Assembly: GCA_023454395.1 (NCBI GenBank)
Contig: JAEYFY010000243.1
Location: forward strand, 1 to 12,697
DNA length: 12,697 bases
DNA from: Pseudomonadota bacterium
Lineage (GTDB): Bacteria; Pseudomonadota; Gammaproteobacteria; Enterobacterales; Enterobacteriaceae
Reading direction: 5' to 3'
The notes beneath the pieces are model-generated. The model made no database searches. It saw nothing but the letters and a program-made list of their open reading frames with translations, and had not been told where the DNA came from. Shown here in pieces: positions 4,758 through 12,697 of this stretch. The translations under genes were made by a program, and so were the position numbers. Position 1 is the first letter of the stretch. Each line of letters starts with the position of its first letter.

Positions 4758-7419
4758 TTCTAATCACATAATGCAATATGCCACCATGTTGGAAATAAGC
4801 TAATTCAGTTTGAGTATCAATACGACAACGCGCCATAATAGTTTCAGTACGATTATCTGCAAAAGTAATATTAACCGCGACATTTTGATTCGGTATTAAT
4901 GCATGAAGCCCGGTGATCTCAATTTTCTCATCACCTTTTAGACCCAATGTTTGACGAGAAACCCCTTTAGGAAATTCTAAAGGTAAAACCCCCATGCCGA
5001 TTAAGTTAGAACGGTGAATACGCTCAAAAGAGCCTGCGATGACGACTCGCACACCTAATAAACGCGTTCCCTTCGCTGCCCAATCTCGGCTAGAGCCAGA
5101 GCCATATTCATTACCTGCAATAATTGCCAGTGGTGTATTTTCTTGCTGATAACGCATTGAAGCATCATAAATCGCCAGTATTTCACCCGTTGGAATATGC
5201 TTGGTAAAACCGCCCTCTATTCCTGGCACCATTTCGTTACGAATACGAATATTGGCAAATGTGCCTCGCATCATTACTTCATGATTCCCGCGTCTGGAGC
5301 CATAAGAGTTAAAATCTTTCGGCTCAACACCATGTTCACGCAAATAACGCCCTGCGGGACTATCCGCCTTAATATTACCTGCTGGTGAAATATGATCAGT
5401 TGTCACCGAATCACCTAAAATAGCCAAAATACTGGCTTGATGAATATCTTTAATCGGAGCCGGCGTTTTTGACATACCTTCAAAGAAAGGAGGATGTCGA
5501 ATATAGGTAGAGTCTGGTTGCCAATCATAGACAGGTGTATCTTGTGTTTGCAGTGATTTCCATGTTTCATCACCTTCAAATACAGCAGAGTACTCTTTAT
5601 GGAACATCTCTGTTTTAACTTTCTCGACAGCATCAGCAATGGCTTTACTGTCAGGCCAAATATCTTTTAAATAAACGGGAGCGCCCTGTTTATCTTTACC
5701 TAATGGTTCTTTCGTAAGATCGATATTCATATTTCCTGATAAAGCATAAGCAACCACTAAAGGTGGCGATGCTAACCAGTTGGTTTTCACTAAGGGATGA
5801 ATTCGACCTTCAAAGTTACGGTTGCCGGATAATACAGCTGCAATAGTTAAGTCATTATCCTTAATTGCATTTTCAATCGGTGCTAATAAAGGTCCTGAGT
5901 TACCAATACATGTTGTGCAACCATATCCCACAAGATTAAATCCTAACTCATCAAGATAAGGCGTTAATCCTGCCAAATTAAGATAATCTGTGACCACTTT
6001 AGAGCCAGGAGCCAAAGAAGACTTAACCCAAGGTTTACGCTGCAAGCCTTTTTCTACCGCATTTTTAGCCAGTAATCCGGCGGCCATTAAAACATTAGGA
6101 TTTGATGTGTTGGTACATGATGTGATCGCGGCAATAACGACTGCACCATCGGTTAACTCAAATGCAGGATAATCATCAATTTTTACTTGAGGAAACTGTG
6201 CCAGTGGTTTTTTATTGGTTTCAAGATCGACTGCTGCTTTAAATGCCTTAGGTACACTCGGTAGATTGACTCTATCTTGAGGGCGTTTAGGTCCTGCAAG
6301 GCTCGCTTCAACGGTTCCCATATCTAACGATAATGTTGACGTAAAGATAGGCTCATCACCTGTATGTCTCCATAGACCTTGCTCTTTGCTATAAGCTTCA
6401 ACAAGTGCAATTTCTTGTTCTTCACGTCCTGTTAAACGCAAATAATCAAGGGTGATATCATCTATTGGGAAGAATCCACAGGTTGCACCATACTCTGGCG
6501 ACATATTCGCTATGGTTGCACGATCAGCTAAAGGTAATGACGCTAAACCATCTCCATAGAACTCCACAAATTTACCCACAACACCATGAGCGCGTAACAT
6601 CTGTGTGACGGTTAATACCAGATCCGTTGCCGTGATCCCTTCACGTAATTTTCCTGTTAATTTAAAGCCAACAACATCTGGAATTAGCATGGAGATAGGT
6701 TGTCCTAACATTGCAGCTTCTGCTTCAATGCCGCCTACTCCCCAACCTAAAACACCAAGACCATTTATCATTGTGGTGTGAGAATCCGTACCAACTAAGG
6801 TATCAGGATAAGCCACATGACGCCCGTTTTGCACCTCAGACCAAATCGCTTTGCCTAAGTACTCCAGGTTTACCTGATGGCAAATTCCTGTACCCGGTGG
6901 CACGACGCGAAAGCGTTCAAAGGATTGTTGTCCCCAACGTAAAAAAAGGTAGCGTTCATAGTTACGCTCCATTTCAATTTCCACGTTTTCAGCAAACGCA
7001 TTTTTACTGGCATATTCATCAACCATAACAGAGTGGTCAATAACCAAATCAACGGGTGATAATGGATTAACTTTATCCACTTGCCCACCCAAAGATTTTA
7101 CAGCTTCACGCATAGCGGCTAAATCAACAACAGCAGGCACACCAGTAAAATCTTGCATAAGTACCCTTGCCGGTCGATATGCAATTTCTCGTGATGCATG
7201 TGCTGTTTTTTGCCACTCAACGAGTGCCTTAATATCCTCCTCAACAACAGTATCATTGTCGAGATAACGCACTAAGTTTTCTAGTAACACCTTCAGAGAC
7301 TTAGGAAGACGGGTAATATCGCCTAATTGGCGGGCAACTTCTGAAAGGCGGTAGTACTCATATTCTTGAGATCCGACTAAGAGCGTAGCATGGCTCTCTT
7401 TTTTCAAACGTAACGACAT
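4747..7419 (-). CDS. acnA: Aconitate hydratase A (aconitase A, IRP1-type)
   Basis: AcnA interconverts citrate and isocitrate in the TCA cycle. In E. coli it is the stress-resistant, stationary-phase enzyme, and its apo form can bind mRNA. The 890 residues align end to end with E. coli AcnA (891). The 4Fe-4S ligands are C435 (ITSCTNTSNP) and C501 and C504 (GYGCTTCIGNSGP). Other conserved blocks are YPDTLVGTDSHTTMINGLGV near 204-223, LGDSVTTDHISPAG and YGSRRGNHEVMMRGTFANIR in the C-terminal half, and GSGSSRDWAAKG in the swivel domain. The start is certain: AAGGAG (7425-7430) lies 5 bases before the ATG, and the protein begins as in its relatives. A near-consensus promoter stands just upstream. 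The gene is transcribed alone toward a perfect palindrome terminator. E. coli ymiA-yciX, which precede acnA there, are absent here. Confidence 0.97.
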   Translation of the reverse strand: MSLRLKKESHATLLVGSQEYEYYRLSEVARQLGDITRLPKSLKVLLENLVRYLDNDTVVEEDIKALVEWQKTAHASREIAYRPARVLMQDFTGVPAVVDLAAMREAVKSLGGQVDKVNPLSPVDLVIDHSVMVDEYASKNAFAENVEIEMERNYERYLFLRWGQQSFERFRVVPPGTGICHQVNLEYLGKAIWSEVQNGRHVAYPDTLVGTDSHTTMINGLGVLGWGVGGIEAEAAMLGQPISMLIPDVVGFKLTGKLREGITATDLVLTVTQMLRAHGVVGKFVEFYGDGLASLPLADRATIANMSPEYGATCGFFPIDDITLDYLRLTGREEQEIALVEAYSKEQGLWRHTGDEPIFTSTLSLDMGTVEASLAGPKRPQDRVNLPSVPKAFKAAVDLETNKKPLAQFPQVKIDDYPAFELTDGAVVIAAITSCTNTSNPNVLMAAGLLAKNAVEKGLQRKPWVKSSLAPGSKVVTDYLNLAGLTPYLDELGFNLVGYGCTTCIGNSGPLLAPIENAIKDNDLTIAAVLSGNRNFEGRIHPLVKTNWLASPPLVVAYALSGNMNIDLTKEPLGKDKQGAPVYLKDIWPDSKAIADAVEKVKTEMFHKEYSAVFEGDETWKSLQTQDTPVYDWQPDSTYIRHPPFFEGMSKTPAPIKDIHQASILAILGDSVTTDHISPAGNIKADSPAGRYLREHGVEPKDFNSYGSRRGNHEVMMRGTFANIRIRNEMVPGIEGGFTKHIPTGEILAIYDASMRYQQENTPLAIIAGNEYGSGSSRDWAAKGTRLLGVRVVIAGSFERIHRSNLIGMGVLPLEFPKGVSRQTLGLKGDEKIEITGLHALIPNQNVAVNITFADNRTETIMARCRIDTQTELAYFQHGGILHYVIRNML

Positions 7420-7436
7420 AGCTCCTCCTTCTTATT

Positions 7437-7466
7437 TTTATACTGACAGCATGTTTAAACTATCAA
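7437..7466 (-). promoter_or_regulatory. Probable acnA promoter
   Basis: On the minus strand TTGATA (7461-7466) and TATAAA (7437-7442), each one base from consensus, are 18 bases apart. The predicted start would leave a leader of only about 11 bases, which still contains the AAGGAGG ribosome site. Other upstream promoters may exist. Confidence 0.55.
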
Positions 7467-7520
7467 AATAGGTAAGGTTATTTATTAAACATATCATATA
7501 ACGCCGAATTTCGCTTAAAG

Positions 7521-7547
7521 ACCACACAATTTGTTAACGTAATGTTA
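7521..7547. promoter_or_regulatory. Overlapping ArcA-like and SoxS/MarA-like sites upstream of acnA
   Basis: GTTAACGTAATGTTA (7533-7547) matches 12 of 15 bases of the ArcA consensus GTTAATTAAATGTTA, with the two GTTA repeats 11 bases apart as ArcA requires. Another GTTAA starts at 7561. Bases 7521-7540 match 11 of 14 defined positions of the MarA/SoxS/Rob box. E. coli acnA is repressed by ArcA and induced by SoxRS, so both are plausible, but they lie 55 bases or more upstream of the best acnA promoter. Confidence 0.35.
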
Positions 7548-7560
7548 TGGCTGTCATAGT
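7531..7560 (+). promoter_or_regulatory. Candidate promoter of the 276-residue gene
   Basis: TTGTTA (7531-7536), 18 bases, then CATAGT (7555-7560) preceded by TG at the extended -10 position (7552-7553). It would give a leader of about 70 bases and overlaps the ArcA-like repeats, so one regulator could act on both divergent genes. Confidence 0.33.
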
Positions 7561-7638
7561 GTTAATAAATTTTAGTCTCAGGATTTTTGCTTAATTAAGA
7601 TTTAATGGTGGAGGTATGACTACGTAAGGATAACTTTT

Positions 7639-8469
7639 ATGAGTAATAAACAATCTGATTTACTTAAAAATATTATGAATGCGGATAGCTATTTCGCAGA
7701 ACCTATTACCCCCCCATTTCCGCAAACCTTATCGATGAATCCATTACATTCTCAAAATATAAAAGATTCAGAAGGTTTAGTGCAATTTATCATCGCGTCA
7801 CCCAAACCTTTTGAGCCTTCCGAAATAGAAAAAATGTCACAGCTTAAAAATATCCAAATTGGACTTATTTCTATTATGGCAAACCATCTTGCAGCATTAA
7901 AAAAAGAGGATAATGAAGCCTATTATCGCCCCGAACATTGGTTAGATACTCTCAATCATTTACCACTTCTAGGACACAATAAAGTCGAAACAAAAAAGCT
8001 TCATAAACAAACCTATGATTTTTCTGTTGCTCAAGCGTTTATTCAATTATTACTAGGAGCAGCAATCAATGCCACCTCTCCTGCACTTGGCGAATTTATT
8101 GATTTTTTACGTACCCAAGGACAAAAAATAGAAGTCGGCTTACGAAAATCATTAGACAGCTATCAAACGATAACGATTGCGGGGATCACGGAGATACTCA
8201 ATCATAATAATCATCTTATTTTTGTTCCAAAGCTGAAAATTTTGAGCCTGCGTTTTTCTTATCAATCAGCAAAAATGCTACTTGCCAGTTGTATAGGCCG
8301 TAAATTTACCCTCTCTTTAGAGTACACCACCATTACCTCTGTATTTGATGCTAGCGCTCTTGATGATCCACTGATTAATCGTCAGTTTTATGATTTTTTA
8401 AATAAGTACCGTCAGTTAAGCATTGCAAAATCAGATGCTTTTTTTAGTGGGGATTTTTATTTGAAATGA
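7639..8469 (+). CDS. Unrecognised 276-residue cytosolic protein, possibly related to Evf-type virulence factors
   Basis: I do not recognise this protein with confidence. It has no signal peptide, membrane helix or obvious enzymatic motif. The first 60 residues are polar and proline-rich. Residues 66-90 and 128-172 look helical, the second containing a hydrophobic stretch (FIQLLLGAAINA). Residues 175-240 look like an alternating beta/alpha block (TITIAGITEIL, HLIFVPKLKILSLRF, KFTLSLEYTTITSVFD). There is one cysteine, C218, in LLASCIGRKF. The size and a lone cysteine at about this position recall Evf of Pectobacterium, which carries a palmitoyl group on a buried cysteine, but I have not seen an alignment and treat this as a guess. 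AAGGA at 7626-7630 lies 8 bases before the ATG. The gene is divergent from acnA and convergent with cysB, and takes the place of E. coli ymiA-yciX. Base composition is not strikingly different from the backbone. Confidence 0.85.
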   Translation: MSNKQSDLLKNIMNADSYFAEPITPPFPQTLSMNPLHSQNIKDSEGLVQFIIASPKPFEPSEIEKMSQLKNIQIGLISIMANHLAALKKEDNEAYYRPEHWLDTLNHLPLLGHNKVETKKLHKQTYDFSVAQAFIQLLLGAAINATSPALGEFIDFLRTQGQKIEVGLRKSLDSYQTITIAGITEILNHNNHLIFVPKLKILSLRFSYQSAKMLLASCIGRKFTLSLEYTTITSVFDASALDDPLINRQFYDFLNKYRQLSIAKSDAFFSGDFYLK

Positions 8470-8508
8470 GTTGAGTAATAGCAGAAATTAGATTTATGAA
8501 CACGCTTG

Positions 8509-8529
8509 AAGGCGGGAATAACCCGCCTT
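8509..8529. terminator. Shared hairpin between the convergent 276-residue gene and cysB
   Basis: AAGGCGGG (8509-8516) and CCCGCCTT (8522-8529) form a perfect, GC-rich 8-bp stem with a 5-base loop, 7 bases after the cysB stop and 40 after the rightward gene. The T-run is short on both strands, so it is probably bidirectional but not ideal. Confidence 0.7.
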
Positions 8530-8535
8530 TCAGTA

Positions 8536-9525
<990 letters not shown>

Positions 9526-9604
9526 TCAACAAAAGACTTATTATTCCGTTATTCTATTTATATTCATATAACTAAAAAGAATAATAAAGATGTAATTTAT
9601 AACC

Positions 9605-9613
9605 ACTATATCA
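9605..9613 (-). promoter_or_regulatory. Candidate cysB extended -10 promoter
   Basis: On the minus strand TGATATAGT (9605-9613) is an extended -10 element with five of six consensus -10 bases; the upstream TTAGAC is a poor -35. The leader would be about 88 bases. Within it the two TTATTC copies at 9541-9554 are a conceivable CysB self-repression site, which I could not confirm. Confidence 0.42.
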
Positions 9614-9695
9614 CTTATTTCATTTCGGTCTAACGTAATTAATAGTGTTATTTAGGTTTTGTTATATCGAATAGTTATAAGCTATAAATAAGCAT

Positions 9696-9725
9696 AAAAA
9701 AAGCCAACGTTATCTGTCAGCTTTT
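9696..9725 (-). terminator. Intrinsic terminator of sodC
   Basis: Leftward, AAAAGCTGAC pairs with GTTGGCTTTT (10 pairs including two G-U) around a 7-base loop, and the T-run is 7 bases long. It begins 26 bases after the sodC stop. Confidence 0.8.
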
Positions 9726-9750
9726 ATTTCATAATGCGAGTGTCACTAAA

Positions 9751-10275
9751 TTATTTAATCACACCACATGCCATTCTTGCGCCACCGCCACCAAGTGCCT
9801 CAGGATCATCAGAATAGTTGTCGCCACCCACATGCACCATAATTGCTTTATCTTTCACTTGTTCAAGTTTAGTGAGTTTTGGTGCTAATACTGCGTAATC
9901 AGCAACGCCATGATCATTTACAACTAATCCTGGTAAATCACCTAGATGCCCAGCTTTATTATAAGGTCCCAAGTGAACACCGGTTTTTTCAGGATCTAAA
10001 TGCCCTCCTGCTTTTAATGCTGGTACAGGTTTGCCATCTTTCATATCCGGCTCACAAGAACCATTAGCATGGATATGAAAACCATGAATACCCGGTGTTA
10101 ATCCAGTGAGTTTTGGCGTAAATAACAGCCCATAATCAGTTTCAGTGATAGTCACAACACCAATATCGTTGCCTGCTCCCGTCGGTAAAGCTTCTTTTAA
10201 CGTGACATCTAACGTTGCAGCGCTTGCCACAGAAGTGAAGAGTAAGCCAGATAGTAACAAAGGTATCAGTTTCAT
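9751..10275 (-). CDS. sodC: Periplasmic Cu,Zn superoxide dismutase
   Basis: SodC converts superoxide to hydrogen peroxide and oxygen in the periplasm, protecting the envelope from external superoxide. The 174 residues match E. coli SodC (173). A Sec signal peptide of about 19 residues ends in ASA, with cleavage before A20. All metal ligands are visible: copper H67, H69 and H148, the bridging H92, and zinc H101, H110 and D113. C74 and C170 form the conserved disulfide. The C-terminal GGGGARMACGVIK is typical of the bacterial family. GGAG lies 5 bases before the ATG. It sits between topA and cysB, which are neighbours in E. coli, and is bounded by terminators on both sides, so it is an independent unit. 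A lysine/proline-rich N-terminal metal-binding extension, seen in some SodC proteins, is absent. Confidence 0.95.
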   Translation of the reverse strand: MKLIPLLLSGLLFTSVASAATLDVTLKEALPTGAGNDIGVVTITETDYGLLFTPKLTGLTPGIHGFHIHANGSCEPDMKDGKPVPALKAGGHLDPEKTGVHLGPYNKAGHLGDLPGLVVNDHGVADYAVLAPKLTKLEQVKDKAIMVHVGGDNYSDDPEALGGGGARMACGVIK

Positions 10276-10316
10276 AGTATCTCCGTCTTATTATTAGCAA
10301 AGTAAAATATCAGACA

Positions 10317-10346
10317 AATAGAAATTAACCATTAATACTGTTTCAA
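10317..10346 (-). promoter_or_regulatory. Candidate sodC promoter
   Basis: TTGAAA (10341-10346) is one base from the -35 consensus; TCTATT (10317-10322) follows after 18 bases and matches four of six -10 bases. The leader would be about 35 bases. Confidence 0.3.
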
Positions 10347-10375
10347 TGTAATTAATTAGCATACCTTCTTAATAC

Positions 10376-10409
10376 AAAAAAGCGACTAACTCTCATTAGT
10401 CGCTTTTTT
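10376..10409 (-). terminator. Intrinsic terminator of topA
   Basis: AAAAAAGCGACTAA (10376-10389) and TTAGTCGCTTTTTT (10396-10409) are perfect complements around a 6-base loop, giving T-runs on both strands. It lies 21 bases after the topA stop and insulates sodC from topA. Confidence 0.9.
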
Positions 10410-10430
10410 ATTTATCACGTCATGCCGATA

Positions 10431-12697
10431 TTATTTGGTTTTTTCAACCCATTTGCCATCGACATAAAACGCAGACCAACCTGTAGCCTTGCCATCTTTC
10501 TCTGAAGAAACATATTGCTGTTTTGTTTTACGACTAAAACGCACAATAGTTGGATTTCCTTCAGGATCAGCCACCGGAGCTTCTGCTAAATAGCGCATTT
10601 TCTCTGCTAAACGATCTTTAAAGCGAACCAGTTCTTCTACTTTTGGCGCGCGCGTTTCTCTTGATTTAGGGAACGTGTTTGCGGCTAAGAATACTCCCGC
10701 AGCGCCATCTCGTAAGACAAAGTAAGCATCTGATTTTTCGCATGGCAACTCAGGAAGTGGAACGGGATCTTCCTTCGGTGGTGCAATTTCACCGCTTTTT
10801 AAAATTTTACGCGTATTTTTGCAGTCATCATTAGTACAACCCATGTATTTACCAAAACGCCCCATTTTCAGGTGCATTTCAGAGCCACATTTATCGCACT
10901 CAATAACTGGACCTTCGTAACCTTTTAAGCGGAATTCACCTTCTTCAACTTCATAACCATCACATGCAGGATTATTACCACAAACATGTAATTTACGATG
11001 AGTATCAATCAGGTAACTATCCATAGCAGTACCACATTTCGGACAACGACGACGTGCACGTAATGCGTTAGTTTCTGCATCTTCCCCTTCAAGAATATTT
11101 AATAATTCATCTTCAGGGATAAGGTTAATGGTTTGCTTACAACGCTCTTTAGGCGGTAAAGCATAGCCTGAACATCCTAAGAATACGCCTGTTGTCGCTG
11201 TTCTAATGCCCATATGACGAGAACAAGTTGGACATTCAATCGACGTGATCACCATTGGATTTGGTCGCATTCCACCTTCTTCCGGATCTTTTTCAGCGAC
11301 ATCTAATTGCTGACTAAAATCAGTGAAGAATGCATCTAATACCGCTTTCCAGTTTTCTTCATTATTAGCAACATGGTCGAGGTGATCTTCCATTTGCGCA
11401 GTAAAATCGTAATTCATTAAATCGCTAAAATTCTCTTCTAAGCGATCTGTGACAATTTCACCCATTTTTTCTGCATAAAAACGACGGTTTTCAACTTTTA
11501 CATAACCACGATCTTGAATAGTGGAAATGATAGATGCATATGTTGAAGGACGACCAATACCGCGCTTTTCTAACTCTTTAACTAAAGTTGCTTCGCTAAA
11601 ACGTGCTGGTGGCTTAGTAAAGTGCTGAGTTGGTTCTAATTCAACTAAAGCCAGTTTTGCCCCTACATCAACTGCAGGTAAGGTTTTATCTTCATCTTTA
11701 TTACGCATCGCTGGCATGACTTTCGTCCAACCGGCAAAACGTAAAGTACGACCTTTAGCACGTAGTTTATAATCACCTGATTCGACTGTTAATGTGGTTG
11801 AATCGTATTTTGCTGGTGTCATTTGACAAGCAACAAATTGATTCCAAATCAGTTGATATAAACGTTTGGCATCGTTATCCATATCTTTTAAAGATTCTGC
11901 GATAACGTTGATATCAGAAGGACGGATAGCTTCGTGCGCTTCTTGAGAATTTTCTTTACTCGAATAAACATTTGGTGCTTTCGGCAAATATTTAGCGCCA
12001 AAATTCTCATTGATATAATCACGCGCCATTTGAATTGCATCCTGACTTAAGTTAGTTGAGTCAGTACGCATATAGGTTATATAACCTGCTTCATAAAGGC
12101 GCTGAGCTAGCATCATCGTCTTTTTCACACCAAAGCTTAAACGCGTACTTGCCGCTTGCTGTAAGGTTGATGTGATAAGTGGTGCGCTTGGTTTGCTCGA
12201 TGTTGGTCTATCTTCACGATCTTTTACCGTGAAGGTCGCATTTTGTAATGCTTTAACCGCAACCTGTGTTTCATCAGATGAAACAGGGTTAAAGGCTTTA
12301 TCATTATAATGCGTGACTTCCATACGCAATGGCTGTTCGTCAGGCGTTAACAGCGATGCATGTAATTGCCAATATTCTTCAGGAACAAAGGCTTTAATTT
12401 CACGCTCACGTTCAACTAACAGACGCACAGCAACGGATTGCACTCGCCCCGCAGATAATCCACGAGCCACTTTTTTCCAAAGTAAAGGTGAAACCATATA
12501 GCCCACAACACGATCCATAAAGCGACGTGCTTGTTGCGCGTTAACGCGATCTATATTTAACTCACCTGGAGTTTGGAAAGCTTGTGTAATGGCATTTTTA
12601 GTGATCTCGTTAAAAACCACTCGACTAAATCGTTCATCATCACCGCCGATAACTTCGCGTAAATGCCACGCGATAGCTTCTCCTTCGCGGTCAAGGT
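10431..12697 (-). CDS. topA: DNA topoisomerase I, 5' end missing from the window
   Basis: TopA relaxes negative supercoils by cutting and rejoining one DNA strand. The reading frame is open past the right edge. The first visible codons encode [12 protein letters not shown], part of the Mg-binding TOPRIM motif (D111/D113/E115 in E. coli), so about 111 residues are missing. From there to the stop are 754 residues, which gives exactly the E. coli total of 865. The catalytic tyrosine in [12 protein letters not shown] falls at position 319 in E. coli numbering. Three C4 zinc-ribbon domains near the C-terminus are intact, with cysteines at 599/602/619/630, 662/665/683/689 and 711/714/731/736, followed by the C-terminal zinc-less ribbons ending in [12 protein letters not shown]. 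The GTG at 12620 is an internal valine codon, not the start. The gene ends in a strong terminator before sodC. Confidence 0.97.
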   Translation of the reverse strand, partial: LDREGEAIAWHLREVIGGDDERFSRVVFNEITKNAITQAFQTPGELNIDRVNAQQARRFMDRVVGYMVSPLLWKKVARGLSAGRVQSVAVRLLVEREREIKAFVPEEYWQLHASLLTPDEQPLRMEVTHYNDKAFNPVSSDETQVAVKALQNATFTVKDREDRPTSSKPSAPLITSTLQQAASTRLSFGVKKTMMLAQRLYEAGYITYMRTDSTNLSQDAIQMARDYINENFGAKYLPKAPNVYSSKENSQEAHEAIRPSDINVIAESLKDMDNDAKRLYQLIWNQFVACQMTPAKYDSTTLTVESGDYKLRAKGRTLRFAGWTKVMPAMRNKDEDKTLPAVDVGAKLALVELEPTQHFTKPPARFSEATLVKELEKRGIGRPSTYASIISTIQDRGYVKVENRRFYAEKMGEIVTDRLEENFSDLMNYDFTAQMEDHLDHVANNEENWKAVLDAFFTDFSQQLDVAEKDPEEGGMRPNPMVITSIECPTCSRHMGIRTATTGVFLGCSGYALPPKERCKQTINLIPEDELLNILEGEDAETNALRARRRCPKCGTAMDSYLIDTHRKLHVCGNNPACDGYEVEEGEFRLKGYEGPVIECDKCGSEMHLKMGRFGKYMGCTNDDCKNTRKILKSGEIAPPKEDPVPLPELPCEKSDAYFVLRDGAAGVFLAANTFPKSRETRAPKVEELVRFKDRLAEKMRYLAEAPVADPEGNPTIVRFSRKTKQQYVSSEKDGKATGWSAFYVDGKWVEKTK

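Noticed and set aside
5197..7088. Several 60-105 residue open frames on both strands inside acnA
   Set aside because: They overlap the acnA coding region in other frames, have no fitting ribosome sites or recognisable protein features, and are shadows.
7607..7627. Leader peptide M-T-T before the 276-residue gene, next to a strong GGTGGAGG
   Set aside because: The GGAGG ends only one base before the ATG, too close for normal initiation, and the frame is three codons long.
10431..12620. topA beginning at the GTG at 12620
   Set aside because: The frame is open to the window edge and the upstream codons encode the conserved TopA TOPRIM motif, so the gene extends beyond the window.

Overview
The window looks like chromosomal backbone from a low-GC member of the Enterobacterales. 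Morganellaceae, and Proteus in particular, is my best guess. This rests on close similarity of TopA, CysB, AcnA, RibA and PgpB to their E. coli counterparts, combined with clearly AT-rich DNA. The backbone order lapA-pgpB-ribA-acnA-cysB-topA and the relative gene orientations match E. coli. The genus is an inference, not something the sequence proves.

Layout, left to right. Bases 1-43 hold the first codons of a leftward gene that synteny suggests is lapA. Next is leftward pgpB (phosphatidylglycerophosphate / undecaprenyl pyrophosphate phosphatase), then rightward ribA (GTP cyclohydrolase II) with a strong terminator. Two extra genes sit in the convergent ribA-acnA gap. The first is rightward nlpA, a MetQ-like inner-membrane lipoprotein. 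The second is a very AT-rich leftward gene for a 454-residue protein with an N-terminal hexapeptide-repeat beta-helix and an unrecognised C-terminal part. Leftward acnA (aconitase A) follows. Its divergent neighbour is an unrecognised 276-residue cytosolic protein (rightward), which converges on leftward cysB (LysR-type regulator of sulfur assimilation). Leftward sodC (periplasmic Cu,Zn superoxide dismutase) and leftward topA (DNA topoisomerase I) complete the window. topA runs off the right edge and lacks codons for about the first 111 residues.

Functionally this is a housekeeping neighbourhood (DNA supercoiling, sulfur regulation, TCA cycle, riboflavin, envelope lipid phosphatase). Accessory genes have entered at three backbone gaps: ribA/acnA, acnA/cysB and cysB/topA. 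Several genes fit oxidative stress or sulfur and iron physiology: acnA (4Fe-4S enzyme), sodC, cysB, and ribA (SoxRS-linked in E. coli). No operon joins them; most are separated by clear intrinsic terminators.

The most unusual signals are in the ribA-acnA gap. A 44-bp decayed copy of the 3' part of nlpA lies about 380 bp downstream of the original. A 24-bp imperfect direct repeat flanks the hexapeptide-repeat gene, and its right copy carries another short nlpA-like string inside a perfect palindrome. Together they suggest that the gap was rearranged around a duplicated nlpA segment. I found no tRNA, rRNA, CRISPR array, transposase or riboswitch.
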